DNA of 27,214 nt, taken from NCBI GenBank assembly GCA_944389685.1, contig CALXNF010000049.1, positions 1 through 27,214 on the forward strand, written 5' to 3'. The stretch's first letter is position 1. The number at the start of each line of letters is the position of its first letter. Under the pieces are notes generated by a model. It did no database searches and was not told where the DNA came from. It saw only the letters and a list, made by a program, of their open reading frames with translations. Position numbers and translations under genes: made by a program. Below, piece after piece: positions 7,302 to 13,452 of the stretch. This stretch comes from an uncultured Alphaproteobacteria bacterium. Lineage in GTDB: Bacteria > Pseudomonadota > Alphaproteobacteria > Rs-D84.

Positions 7302-8036
7302 ATGAAAAAAAGAATATGTTTTTTTATTCTGGCTTTGACAGGCTGCGTCGCTGATAAAAATGTGTTTGATGATTTTATATATTCTCCTGTGGCTACAAAG
7401 TATTTTGAAATTGCAACGTGGCAAAAACTTACAAATTCTTGTTCGCCGGTACATATTTACATAGAGGGGGATGGGAATGCTTTTGATGTTTATGGTTATC
7501 CAACTACAGATCCGACCCCAAAAGGAAGGTTTGTTAGAGAATTAGCCACTTCTGATAATGCGGAAAATGTGGTTTATATGGCCAGACCGTGCCAGTTTAT
7601 ATGTTCGGAAAATTGTAATCAGCGCGATTGGACTGGGGGCAGATTTTCTGAAAAGGTTATAGATTCAATGGCGGAAGCTATCAGAAAAGTTGCAAAGGGT
7701 AGAGAAATAATATTAATCGGTTATTCTGGTGGTGCGCTGTTATCAGGTTTGATAATTCAGAATAATGAAGATTTGATGGTGAAAAAATGGGTTACCATAG
7801 CCGGGGTTTTAAACCATTCTGCATGGACCGAGTATTTTAATGATAGCCCGCTGTCAGATTCAATAGACCTTGACGAATTGCCGAATGTGCCGCAGTTGCA
7901 TTATGTCGCTGAATATGATAAGGCAGTACCGTTGGAGCTTACTTATCGTTTTGCGAATATGGATGACATAATTGTCGTCCAAGGGGCAACCCACGGAAAT
8001 TTTGGTGACTTAAAATTAGATTTATATACGAATTAG
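7302..8036 (+). CDS. Lipoprotein alpha/beta-hydrolase
   Basis: This is a 244-residue predicted alpha/beta-hydrolase attached to a membrane by a lipid. The N-terminus has Lys/Lys/Arg, a short hydrophobic core and a lipobox LALTGC with the acylated Cys at 15. The nucleophile elbow GYSGGA gives Ser142. A likely acid is Asp206 in AEYDKAVP, and the His is 231 in GATHGNFG, so the triad is complete. An oxyanion region IYIEGDGNAF lies near 52-61. Four Cys around 97-105 and 47 may form disulphides in the periplasm. Known relatives include esterases, lipases and peptidases; the substrate cannot be read from the sequence. The gene has its own near-perfect promoter and is followed 4 bases later by the promoter of the GNAT gene. 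Confidence 0.85.
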   Translation: MKKRICFFILALTGCVADKNVFDDFIYSPVATKYFEIATWQKLTNSCSPVHIYIEGDGNAFDVYGYPTTDPTPKGRFVRELATSDNAENVVYMARPCQFICSENCNQRDWTGGRFSEKVIDSMAEAIRKVAKGREIILIGYSGGALLSGLIIQNNEDLMVKKWVTIAGVLNHSAWTEYFNDSPLSDSIDLDELPNVPQLHYVAEYDKAVPLELTYRFANMDDIIVVQGATHGNFGDLKLDLYTN

Positions 8037-8040
8037 ACTG

Positions 8041-8069
8041 TTGACAAAAGACATATTTTGTACTATCAT
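8041..8069 (+). promoter_or_regulatory. Promoter for the GNAT gene
   Basis: TTGACA (8041-8046), 17 bases, TATCAT (8064-8069). A TTG at 8058 that opens the longer reading frame is inside this promoter and so cannot be the start. ATG 8079, nine bases after the -10, fits the leaderless spacing seen at other genes here. Confidence 0.65.
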
Positions 8070-8078
8070 ATGTTTTAT

Positions 8079-8843
8079 ATGAAGAATGAAACCACAATTT
8101 TACCTATTTTTAATCAGGCGGAGGAATCTGTTTGGTATAATTTTTTGTGTATTCGAGATAATGCAACCCAACATGTGGCTAAAAGCGTAATGAGCCCAAA
8201 AGATTATGAATTGGCCATGGCAGATTTAGAAAGTTCATGGAAACGTCGCAGCTTTAATTTTGCTTTTGGTGCATATGATGATAATGCTATGGTTGCTTTT
8301 ATACAGGGTGATTGTGTTAATAATGTTGCTACTATACGTAGTTTATATGTATTACCAGAATACATGAAACAAAAACTTGGCAGTAGGTTATTAAAAACTG
8401 CAGAAAAGGCCGCCTGCTTTGGGGCCCGCTCATTAGATTTAGTATCATTAGTAAATGCACAAAAATTTTATGAGTTTCATAATTATACGGCTATTGCCAA
8501 AGGTAGTAACCATTATATAAAATCTATAAATAATCAAATGCGGGCTCGCAGTATGGTATTCCCCGTTTTTAAAGCTACAAAAAGCATAACTTATGCGTGT
8601 AAAGAGATTGCTAAATTATATGGGGATACTTTTGATGCTTCATATGTTAATCAGCGTCATTTGCCAATGTTTTTATATCTCGATGCATTTGGTGAAATCA
8701 ATGGTTTTGCGGTTGAAAAATATGATTTAAAAACACCTTTCATAAAAACATATGTGAAACCGGGATATTTAAGTAAATATATAAGTCAGAACCTAGAGCG
8801 TGCTTTTAAGGAATTTAAAGCTTTACGCAGTAAGTCTTATTAA
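8079..8843 (+). CDS. GNAT family N-acetyltransferase with C-terminal extension
   Basis: The first 150 residues form a Gcn5-related acetyltransferase domain. Motif A is visible as IRSLYVLPEYMKQKLGSRLL, where the acetyl-CoA pyrophosphate loop (usually Q/RxxGxG/A) reads KQKLGS. It is followed by LDLVSLVNAQKFYEFHNYTAI, the typical motif B strand and helix. The last 100 residues (about 155-254) do not match a family I know; they include TYACKEIAKLYGDTFD and a conserved-looking FLYLDAFGEINGFAVEKYD. This could be a second, degenerate GNAT-like half or a substrate domain. The acceptor could be a small molecule, a protein or an antibiotic. The start is ATG 8079 (254 residues) with ATG 8070 as an alternative, though that would begin right after the -10. 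Two small unknown ORFs follow closely and may be co-transcribed. Confidence 0.75.
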   Translation: MKNETTILPIFNQAEESVWYNFLCIRDNATQHVAKSVMSPKDYELAMADLESSWKRRSFNFAFGAYDDNAMVAFIQGDCVNNVATIRSLYVLPEYMKQKLGSRLLKTAEKAACFGARSLDLVSLVNAQKFYEFHNYTAIAKGSNHYIKSINNQMRARSMVFPVFKATKSITYACKEIAKLYGDTFDASYVNQRHLPMFLYLDAFGEINGFAVEKYDLKTPFIKTYVKPGYLSKYISQNLERAFKEFKALRSKSY

Positions 8844-8862
8844 ATATATAAGAAGCCAGGAA

Positions 8863-9090
8863 ATGGAAAAGAATAAAAAATTAAATTTTGGTTTAATGGA
8901 TATACCTTTGTCGTGCAGTATGTTTTTAGAACCGGCTTTAAATAAATATGTCCACAACATTGCTCCATTGTCAAAAGATATAAAAAATTTTGTACATGAA
9001 TGGAATTTAGCACTAGTTGACATTATAAAAACTCCTAAATATAAAGTACATCTTGGTGAAATAGGGAAGAAATTTTATCTGGGACTTTGA
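8863..9090 (+). CDS. Small protein of unknown function, upstream partner
   Basis: This is a 75-residue ORF I do not recognise. It starts at ATG 8863 just after AGGAA and lies 19 bases downstream of the GNAT gene, so it is probably in the same transcript. No signal peptide or membrane helix is evident; Lys, Leu and Phe dominate. Its stop TGA (9088-9090) overlaps a TTG that opens the next frame, so the two share TTGA. The end of this protein (KKFYLGL) and the beginning of the next (NSVIAMGVLPYIDIEG) would read smoothly as one chain of about 179 residues if one base were restored. Either a translationally coupled pair or a single gene broken by a frameshift fits. Confidence 0.5.
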   Translation: MEKNKKLNFGLMDIPLSCSMFLEPALNKYVHNIAPLSKDIKNFVHEWNLALVDIIKTPKYKVHLGEIGKKFYLGL

Positions 9091-9401
9091 ATTCTGTTAT
9101 TGCAATGGGGGTGCTACCTTATATCGATATTGAAGGGCAGGTGTCTTGTTTAAAATTCATAAATAAGAACTTTCCAAATTTTCTGATAGAGATAAAATAC
9201 AACAATAATTCGTCTACGACTGGTGAAAATGTATTTGATTTAAATAAGTTACAAAAATTAAAGTTGGACGTAGAAAATGCAAACACCTTAGAAACGACTA
9301 TGATACGAAACTCGCTAAGATATTTGCATCGTTTTATAGCGGCCATGCCAGATAAACGGTATTTTTTAAAAAATGATAGAAGTTTGTTTTTAAGTAGATA
9401 A
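9087..9401 (+). CDS. Protein of unknown function, downstream partner
   Basis: This is a 104-residue ORF with no family I can name. The frame opens with TTG at 9087, overlapping the stop of the previous ORF. An internal ATG at 9105 is possible, but neither start has a Shine-Dalgarno. Visible features are a short hydrophobic stretch near the start (VIAMGVLPYIDIEG), a strand-like KFINKNFPNFLIEIKY, a Ser/Thr/Asn-rich turn, and a C-terminal helix-rich segment with RNSLRYLHRFIAAMPDKRYF. A shared symmetric terminator ends the transcript. The lack of its own initiation signals supports either re-initiation after the upstream stop or a frameshifted single gene. Confidence 0.5.
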   Translation: MNSVIAMGVLPYIDIEGQVSCLKFINKNFPNFLIEIKYNNNSSTTGENVFDLNKLQKLKLDVENANTLETTMIRNSLRYLHRFIAAMPDKRYFLKNDRSLFLSR

Positions 9402-9427
9402 AAGAACCGCCAAATGGCGGTTCTTTT
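9400..9427. terminator. Bidirectional terminator, unknown ORFs / Cys-rich protein
   Basis: AAAAGAACCGCC (9400-9411), loop AAAT, GGCGGTTCTTTT (9416-9427): a perfect 12-bp stem. The stop of the plus-strand ORF (9399-9401) and of the minus-strand gene (9426-9428) both overlap its ends. Confidence 0.92.
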
Positions 9428-10124
9428 ATTGTTTATAGTTGCAGTTACTTTCAAAAATGTATGTTCCCGTGGAATCGTTAAGTTCTATATTTGCTTTTAT
9501 AAAACAATCTGTAATAGAGCTTCCACCTGGTGCAACAAATAAATTCCGCTGGGTAAAAGCGTCCACCCCACCTAACGTCGGACATTTAGTGCATCCAGTA
9601 CAGTTTCTAGTTCCTTCTAGAGTAGGAAGGTTGTTGCAACTTGCTGTTCCGTAATAACCGTCCGCACAGGAAAAATGCCAGGTTGGCTCGCACATACAGG
9701 TTTCTGTATTACATACCCATGGGTCGGCCATGGCATAACCTGGATCTGCTGTCAGGTTTTCGTACGAAAGAAGAGGACTCGTAGAACATCCATCACACGT
9801 TCCGTCACAATCTGGTTCTGGCTCTGTGCCGCCACCAGAACTTTCTTTTACGCAAGAATATACTGTTGGGGAATTAGAACAACCTTCTACTTGAGCGATA
9901 TGTTGTTCTAGTTTGTAACCAGATACGCACTCCGTACACCATTTTATACATGTATCTTTAAGGCAAGTAATAGCTTGCTTAGTACAATAAGTTGGGTTGG
10001 TAAAGTTTAGTGTTTTTGTGCATTCGTTTGGATCACAGTTCGTACAGAACTCCGCCAAAGATGGGGTTGGTGTAGTTGCCAAGGCAGATAAAAATGCAAT
10101 AATTATAAATATATTCTTTCTCAT
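9426..10124 (-). CDS. Secreted cysteine-rich protein
   Basis: This 232-residue protein has a clear signal peptide (MRKNIFIIIAFLSALA..., cleavage near SLA at 24) and 23 cysteines, about 10 percent of the chain. Cys come in pairs and triplets such as CTNC, CDGTCDGC, CTGCTKC, in modules of roughly 30-50 residues. A Gly-Gly-Gly-Thr-Glu-Pro hinge near 96-105 splits it in two. Segments such as FSCADGYYGTASC followed by NCTGCTKCP resemble the small EGF-like or ephrin-receptor-like Cys modules of extracellular proteins. The last 45 residues (from about 188) look like a beta-sandwich cap ending in SNCNYKQ. I infer an extracellular or periplasmic disulphide-bonded protein, perhaps for host or surface contact. 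AAAGGG lies about 9 bases before the ATG. Upstream is a TATACT promoter overlapped by a palindrome. Confidence 0.8.
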   Translation of the reverse strand: MRKNIFIIIAFLSALATTPTPSLAEFCTNCDPNECTKTLNFTNPTYCTKQAITCLKDTCIKWCTECVSGYKLEQHIAQVEGCSNSPTVYSCVKESSGGGTEPEPDCDGTCDGCSTSPLLSYENLTADPGYAMADPWVCNTETCMCEPTWHFSCADGYYGTASCNNLPTLEGTRNCTGCTKCPTLGGVDAFTQRNLFVAPGGSSITDCFIKANIELNDSTGTYIFESNCNYKQ

Positions 10125-10146
10125 TTCATATCCCTTTACATTTCTA

Positions 10147-10159
10147 ACTAAGACTTAGT
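10147..10159. promoter_or_regulatory. Palindromic operator candidate
   Basis: ACTAAG-A-CTTAGT is a perfect 6-1-6 palindrome. It overlaps the -10 box of the Cys-rich protein gene by three bases and covers the expected transcription start, a typical repressor position. No regulator gene for it is visible in the window. Confidence 0.4.
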
Positions 10160-10185
10160 ATATAAAAAGCTAAAAAAGAATACAA
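10157..10185 (-). promoter_or_regulatory. Promoter of the Cys-rich protein gene
   Basis: On the minus strand: TTGTAT (10180-10185), 17 bases, TATACT (10157-10162), about 32 bases before the ATG, leaving a leader with an AAAGGG site. Confidence 0.55.
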
Positions 10186-10186
10186 T

Positions 10187-10216
10187 AAAAAACGTTGCCA
10201 TTCGGCAACGTTTTTT
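10187..10216 (-). terminator. groESL terminator
   Basis: AAAAAACGTTGCC (10187-10199), loop ATTC, GGCAACGTTTTTT (10204-10216): a perfect 13-bp inverted repeat that begins 9 bases after the groEL stop, with an A-tract that reads as U-tract on the groESL transcript. Confidence 0.93.
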
Positions 10217-10225
10217 ATTTTTTGT

Positions 10226-11842
10226 TTACATCATGCCTGGCATTCCGCCGCCCATTTGTGGGGTTGGCTTTTCTTCTGGAATTTCAGACATAACTGCACC
10301 TGTTGTCAGCAATACACCTGCTGTGCTTGCAGCTGCTTGAATCGCTGTCTTTACAACCTTTGCCGGATCAATAATACCAGATTTCATCATATCAACGTAT
10401 TCGCCCGTCTGTGCGTTATATCCAAAATTATAGTCTTTGGATTCCATGACTTTGCCAACAACGATTTCACCGGATACACCAGCGTTCTCTGCAATCTGGG
10501 CACATGGTGCAACCAATGCACGACGTACAATATCAATACCTACATTCTGGTCTTGATTTGCACCGGTTAATTTATCCAAAGCCGATATCGCACGAACCAA
10601 AGCAATGCCACCACCTGCAACGATGCCTTCTGCAACCGCAGCACGGGTCGCCGCCAATGCGTCATCTACGCGGTCTTTCTTTTCTTTTACTTCTACTTCT
10701 GTCATACCACCAACTTTGATAACCGCAACGCCGCCAACCAACTTAGCCAAGCGTTCTGCAAGTTTTTCTTTATCATAATCGCTTGTGCTGGTTGACATCA
10801 GTTTACGGATTTCGTCTGCACGGGCTTCTATCGCTTTCTTATCGCCGCCGCCCTGTGCCAATAAAGTAGAATCTTTCGTTACAACAATTTTCTTAGCAGT
10901 GCCAAGTACATCCGTTGTGATGTTTTCAAAAGTCATGCCCATATCATCGGATACAACCGTTGCGCCTGTGACAGCGGCAATATCTTTCAGCATTTCTTTA
11001 CGTCTGTCACCGAAGCCTGGTGCTTTTACTGCGCATACTTTTAACCCACCGCGCAACTTGTTTAATACCAATGTCGCCAAAGCTTCAGATTCAACATCTT
11101 CTGCGATAATCAACAATGGACGACCAGATTGTGCAACCGGTTCCAAAATAGGCAACAAAGCCTGCAAACCAGTAATCTTTTTTTCAGAAACCAAAATTTG
11201 TGCACCATCTAGTTCCGCTAACATTTTTTCGCTGTTAGTTACAAAATATGGGGACATAAAACCTTGGTCGAATTGCATACCTTCTACGACATCAATTTCT
11301 GTTTCTAAACCTTTTGCTTCTTCTACTGTGATAACACCTTCTTTGCCGACTTTTTCCATGGCACCAGCGATTTTTTCACCGATTTCAGAATCTGAATTCG
11401 CCGAAATAGTCGCAACCTGTGCAATTTCAGCGCTGTCTTTTACTGGGCGCGCGTGTTTTTCAATGTCTGCAACAACCGCTGCTGTTGCCATATCTATACC
11501 TCGCTTTATATCCATAGGGTTCATACCTGCTGCAATTACACGACGACCTTCACGAATAATCTTTTGCGCCAATACAGTCGCTGTCGTTGTGCCGTCACCA
11601 GCATCATCACCAGCTTTTTTAGCAACTTCTTGAACCATGCGGGCACCAATGTTTTCTTGAGGGTCTTTTAAAGATACTGCTTTGGCAACGGTAACCCCGT
11701 CTTTTGTAGCAGTGGGTGCACCGTAAGATTTATCAATAACAACTGTGCGACCTTTGGGACCCATAGTAATTTTTACTGCATTGGCTAATTTATCAACGCC
11801 CGCTGCTAATTTATCTGTATCAAAAACAATTTCTTTTGCCAT
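10226..11842 (-). CDS. groEL: Chaperonin GroEL (Hsp60)
   Basis: GroEL is the 60-kDa subunit of the double-ring chaperonin that folds cytosolic proteins with GroES and ATP. All family marks are present: the ATP site TKDGVTVAK and DAGDGTTTATVLAQ near 48-93, the apical domain around ISPYF-type sequence (FMSPYFVTNSEKM), the signature AAVAEGIVAGGGIALV near 404-419, and the flexible Gly/Met tail GGGMPGMM. At 538 residues the length is normal. An exceptionally good AAGGAAGGACG lies before the ATG, only 14 bases after groES, fitting high expression. The codon mix also looks more GC-rich and regular than in neighbouring accessory genes. Regulation is probably through the RpoH-type promoter ahead of groES. 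Confidence 0.99.
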   Translation of the reverse strand: MAKEIVFDTDKLAAGVDKLANAVKITMGPKGRTVVIDKSYGAPTATKDGVTVAKAVSLKDPQENIGARMVQEVAKKAGDDAGDGTTTATVLAQKIIREGRRVIAAGMNPMDIKRGIDMATAAVVADIEKHARPVKDSAEIAQVATISANSDSEIGEKIAGAMEKVGKEGVITVEEAKGLETEIDVVEGMQFDQGFMSPYFVTNSEKMLAELDGAQILVSEKKITGLQALLPILEPVAQSGRPLLIIAEDVESEALATLVLNKLRGGLKVCAVKAPGFGDRRKEMLKDIAAVTGATVVSDDMGMTFENITTDVLGTAKKIVVTKDSTLLAQGGGDKKAIEARADEIRKLMSTSTSDYDKEKLAERLAKLVGGVAVIKVGGMTEVEVKEKKDRVDDALAATRAAVAEGIVAGGGIALVRAISALDKLTGANQDQNVGIDIVRRALVAPCAQIAENAGVSGEIVVGKVMESKDYNFGYNAQTGEYVDMMKSGIIDPAKVVKTAIQAAASTAGVLLTTGAVMSEIPEEKPTPQMGGGMPGMM

Positions 11843-11856
11843 AATTCGTCCTTCCT

Positions 11857-12144
11857 TTATTTTAAAATGCCTAATATGTCAGTTTCTTTTATTAATACAT
11901 AATCTTTCCCGTCTATTTTTACTTCGTTTGCTGATGCAGCCCATTTAGCAAAAAGAACTGTATCATTAACTTTTACCGACATAGGAATTCTGTCATCGCC
12001 GTCAAAAGCCCCGTCGCCAACTGCAATTACGCGACCGCGAGATGGTTTTTCTTTTGCGTTATCAGGGATTATGATTCCACCGGCTGTTTTATTTTCTTCT
12101 TCGATACGTTCCAACAGAACATAGTTGTGTAAGGGTTTAAACAT
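11857..12144 (-). CDS. groES: Co-chaperonin GroES (Hsp10)
   Basis: GroES is the 95-residue lid of the GroEL cage, working as a heptamer. MFKPLHNYVLLERIEEE matches the conserved N-terminus. The mobile loop that contacts GroEL reads TAGGIIIPDNAKEKP, and the C-terminal strand contains KIDGKDYVLIKETDILGIL. The reading frame is open further upstream (to 12210), but those codons run through the promoter, and AAGGAG stands 8 bases before ATG 12144, so I start there. It is the first gene of the groESL operon. No CIRCE hairpin is seen in the leader, so HrcA control is unlikely; a sigma-32-type promoter is present instead. Confidence 0.98.
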   Translation of the reverse strand: MFKPLHNYVLLERIEEENKTAGGIIIPDNAKEKPSRGRVIAVGDGAFDGDDRIPMSVKVNDTVLFAKWAASANEVKIDGKDYVLIKETDILGILK

Positions 12145-12183
12145 ATTTAATTCTCCTTGTTTTCTGTCTGCTTCTGGGCATAA

Positions 12184-12213
12184 ATATAGTGCGGCAAAAC
12201 TTGATTTCAAGGG
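12184..12213 (-). promoter_or_regulatory. Heat-shock (RpoH/sigma-32) promoter of groESL
   Basis: On the minus strand CCCTTGAAA (12205-12213) stands 18 bases (counted from CTTG) before CTATAT (12184-12189). This fits the alphaproteobacterial RpoH pattern of CTTG then C-T-A-T after 17-18 bases. It lies about 40 bases before the groES ATG. Confidence 0.75.
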
Positions 12214-12214
12214 C

Positions 12215-12243
12215 TTGATTTTATACCTTGCACGTGATATTCT
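12215..12243 (+). promoter_or_regulatory. HIT-DUF167 promoter
   Basis: TTGATT (12215-12220), 17 bases, TATTCT (12238-12243). A leader with AAAAAGGGGG then leads to ATG 12268. It lies back to back with the groESL promoter. Confidence 0.4.
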
Positions 12244-12267
12244 GCAATCTAATAAAAAGGGGGAAAT

Positions 12268-12642
12268 ATGTACGATAAGAATAATGTTTTCGCAAAAATA
12301 GTAAGAAACGAGATCCCGCGTGAAGCGATTGTAGAAAACGACTATGCGTTGAGTTTTAACGATATAAACCCGTTATTTGAAAAGCACGTTTTAGTTATTC
12401 CCAAAGGCGAATACGAAAATATATTAGATTTTACGTTAAATGCCTCACCGGAAGAGCAAGCTGGTTTTTGGAAATGTTTTAAAGAAACCGCAGAAAAGCT
12501 AGGAATCTGTGAAAACTTTAATGTGCTGGCGAACGCCGGTGCAAACGCGCCTTTCGTAAAACAATCAGTCTTTCATTTTCATTTACATTTAGTTTGTGGT
12601 GCGAAGAAACCGGGGCTTAAAAATTTATTGGAAGAATTATGA
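12268..12642 (+). CDS. HIT family (histidine triad) protein
   Basis: This 124-residue protein is a histidine-triad nucleotide hydrolase or transferase of the HinT/Hit type. The defining motif is visible as HFHLHLV with His at 103, 105 and 107. The upstream part has the typical FAKIVRNEIP start and a conserved Asn in FNVLANAGANA. HinT-type enzymes cleave AMP from phosphoramidates such as aminoacyl adenylates; that activity is assumed from the family. AAAGGGGGAAAT provides the ribosome binding site. Its stop overlaps the start of the next gene as ATGA, so the two are translated together. It is divergent from groES. Confidence 0.93.
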   Translation: MYDKNNVFAKIVRNEIPREAIVENDYALSFNDINPLFEKHVLVIPKGEYENILDFTLNASPEEQAGFWKCFKETAEKLGICENFNVLANAGANAPFVKQSVFHFHLHLVCGAKKPGLKNLLEEL

Positions 12643-12854
12643 TTGTAAATGTTCGTGTAATACCGCGTGCGCGCAGAAATCAGATTACTGTAGATGCAGA
12701 TGGTACTGTGCGGGTTCATACAACTGCCGCCCCAACTGACGGGGCGGCTAATGACGCGGTAATAAAAATGCTGGCCAAGCATTTTGATGTGCCAAAGACC
12801 AGTATTAAAATTATTCGCGGGCATACTTCCCGCGATAAAATTATAGAATTTTAG
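12639..12854 (+). CDS. DUF167 (YggU) family protein
   Basis: This is a 71-residue member of the DUF167/YggU family, small alpha/beta proteins of unknown function widespread in bacteria. The family pattern is clear: VRVIPRARRNQI at the start, VRVHTTAAPTDGAANDAVIKMLA in the middle (the PxDGxAN motif) and the closing IIRGHTSRDKIIEF. It starts in the stop of the HIT gene (ATGA overlap) and probably depends on its translation. Its own stop overlaps by four bases with the stop of the convergent LOG-family gene, with no hairpin between them. In other alphaproteobacteria DUF167 genes often sit near unrelated housekeeping genes, so context does not reveal its job. Confidence 0.93.
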   Translation: MIVNVRVIPRARRNQITVDADGTVRVHTTAAPTDGAANDAVIKMLAKHFDVPKTSIKIIRGHTSRDKIIEF

Positions 12855-13402
12855 TATTCTAAGATTTTTTTAAATAGTTCTTTTGTCGTATTTGCCCCAT
12901 GAATGTTATAATCATGAATGCTTTCAATGAAACCGTTTTTTTGCATATGAATGAATAAGCGTACAAAAGGTATCCAGAAGCCAGAAGTATTTAGAAAGAA
13001 TAAAGGTTTCTTTGATTCACCAATTTGCTGCATTGTCATTATGTCTGTTAATTCGTTTAGTGTTCCGATGCCCCCAGGTAAAATGATGAATGCATCAGAT
13101 AATTCAATCATTTTTTGTTTTCTTTCGTTAACGCCGTCAACGATTTCCACTTCTACGCCGGTATGAACGGGCTCTTGCTTTTCGATGACGTTTCTAGTTG
13201 ATACGCCAACCACACGTCCACCAGCATCTAATGCAGCCGTTGCAACGGTACCCATCAACCCTACATCTCCACCCCCGAACACCATATGTATATCATTTTG
13301 GCCCAAGAATTCCCCGACGGTCACAGCATCACGTGCAAAAACGGGGTTCGTACCAAATTGATGACCGCAGTATACCGCAATAGACTTTAATTTTTTTGAC
13401 AT
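12851..13402 (-). CDS. LOG family protein (nucleotide 5'-monophosphate phosphoribohydrolase)
   Basis: This 183-residue protein belongs to the LOG family (TIGR00730, formerly called lysine decarboxylase-like). Known members release free bases from nucleoside 5'-monophosphates, including cytokinin ribotides. The Rossmann-type fold is recognisable, with VYCG at the start, VFGGGDVGLMG (41-51), the catalytic region ERKQKM and the family motif PGGIGTLNE (109-117). Arg94 and the motif Glu117 are intact. A TG-extended TATAAT -10 (TGCTATAAT) and AAAGGG precede the ATG. The gene is divergent from tilS with overlapping promoters and converges on the DUF167 gene. The physiological base or nucleotide is unknown. 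Confidence 0.92.
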   Translation of the reverse strand: MSKKLKSIAVYCGHQFGTNPVFARDAVTVGEFLGQNDIHMVFGGGDVGLMGTVATAALDAGGRVVGVSTRNVIEKQEPVHTGVEVEIVDGVNERKQKMIELSDAFIILPGGIGTLNELTDIMTMQQIGESKKPLFFLNTSGFWIPFVRLFIHMQKNGFIESIHDYNIHGANTTKELFKKILEY

Positions 13403-13428
13403 AACTTATTTTCCCTTTATTTTTGCGA

Positions 13429-13443
13429 ATTATAGCATAAAAT
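13429..13443. promoter_or_regulatory. Overlapping divergent -10 boxes, LOG gene / tilS
   Basis: Minus-strand TATAAT (13429-13434, with TGC before it) serves the LOG gene. Plus-strand TAAAAT (13438-13443) lies 9 bases before the tilS ATG, which has no Shine-Dalgarno. Only 50 bases separate the two start codons. Confidence 0.55.
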
Positions 13444-13452
13444 AAATCCATT

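Noticed and set aside
8058..8078. TTG start for the GNAT gene
   Set aside because: TTG 8058 lies between the -35 and -10 of the gene's own promoter, so it would not be transcribed.
9070..9095. Programmed -1 frameshift between the two small ORFs
   Set aside because: No X-XXY-YYZ heptamer is in the right frame and the P-site codon would not re-pair; coupling or mutation is simpler.
10785..11633. 282-codon open frame on the plus strand opposite groEL
   Set aside because: It is antisense to the highly conserved groEL, has a Ser/Ala/Pro-rich random-looking composition, and no promoter or ribosome site.
12145..12210. Upstream extension of the groES frame
   Set aside because: These codons cover the ribosome site and the RpoH promoter, and GroES proteins are about 95 residues.
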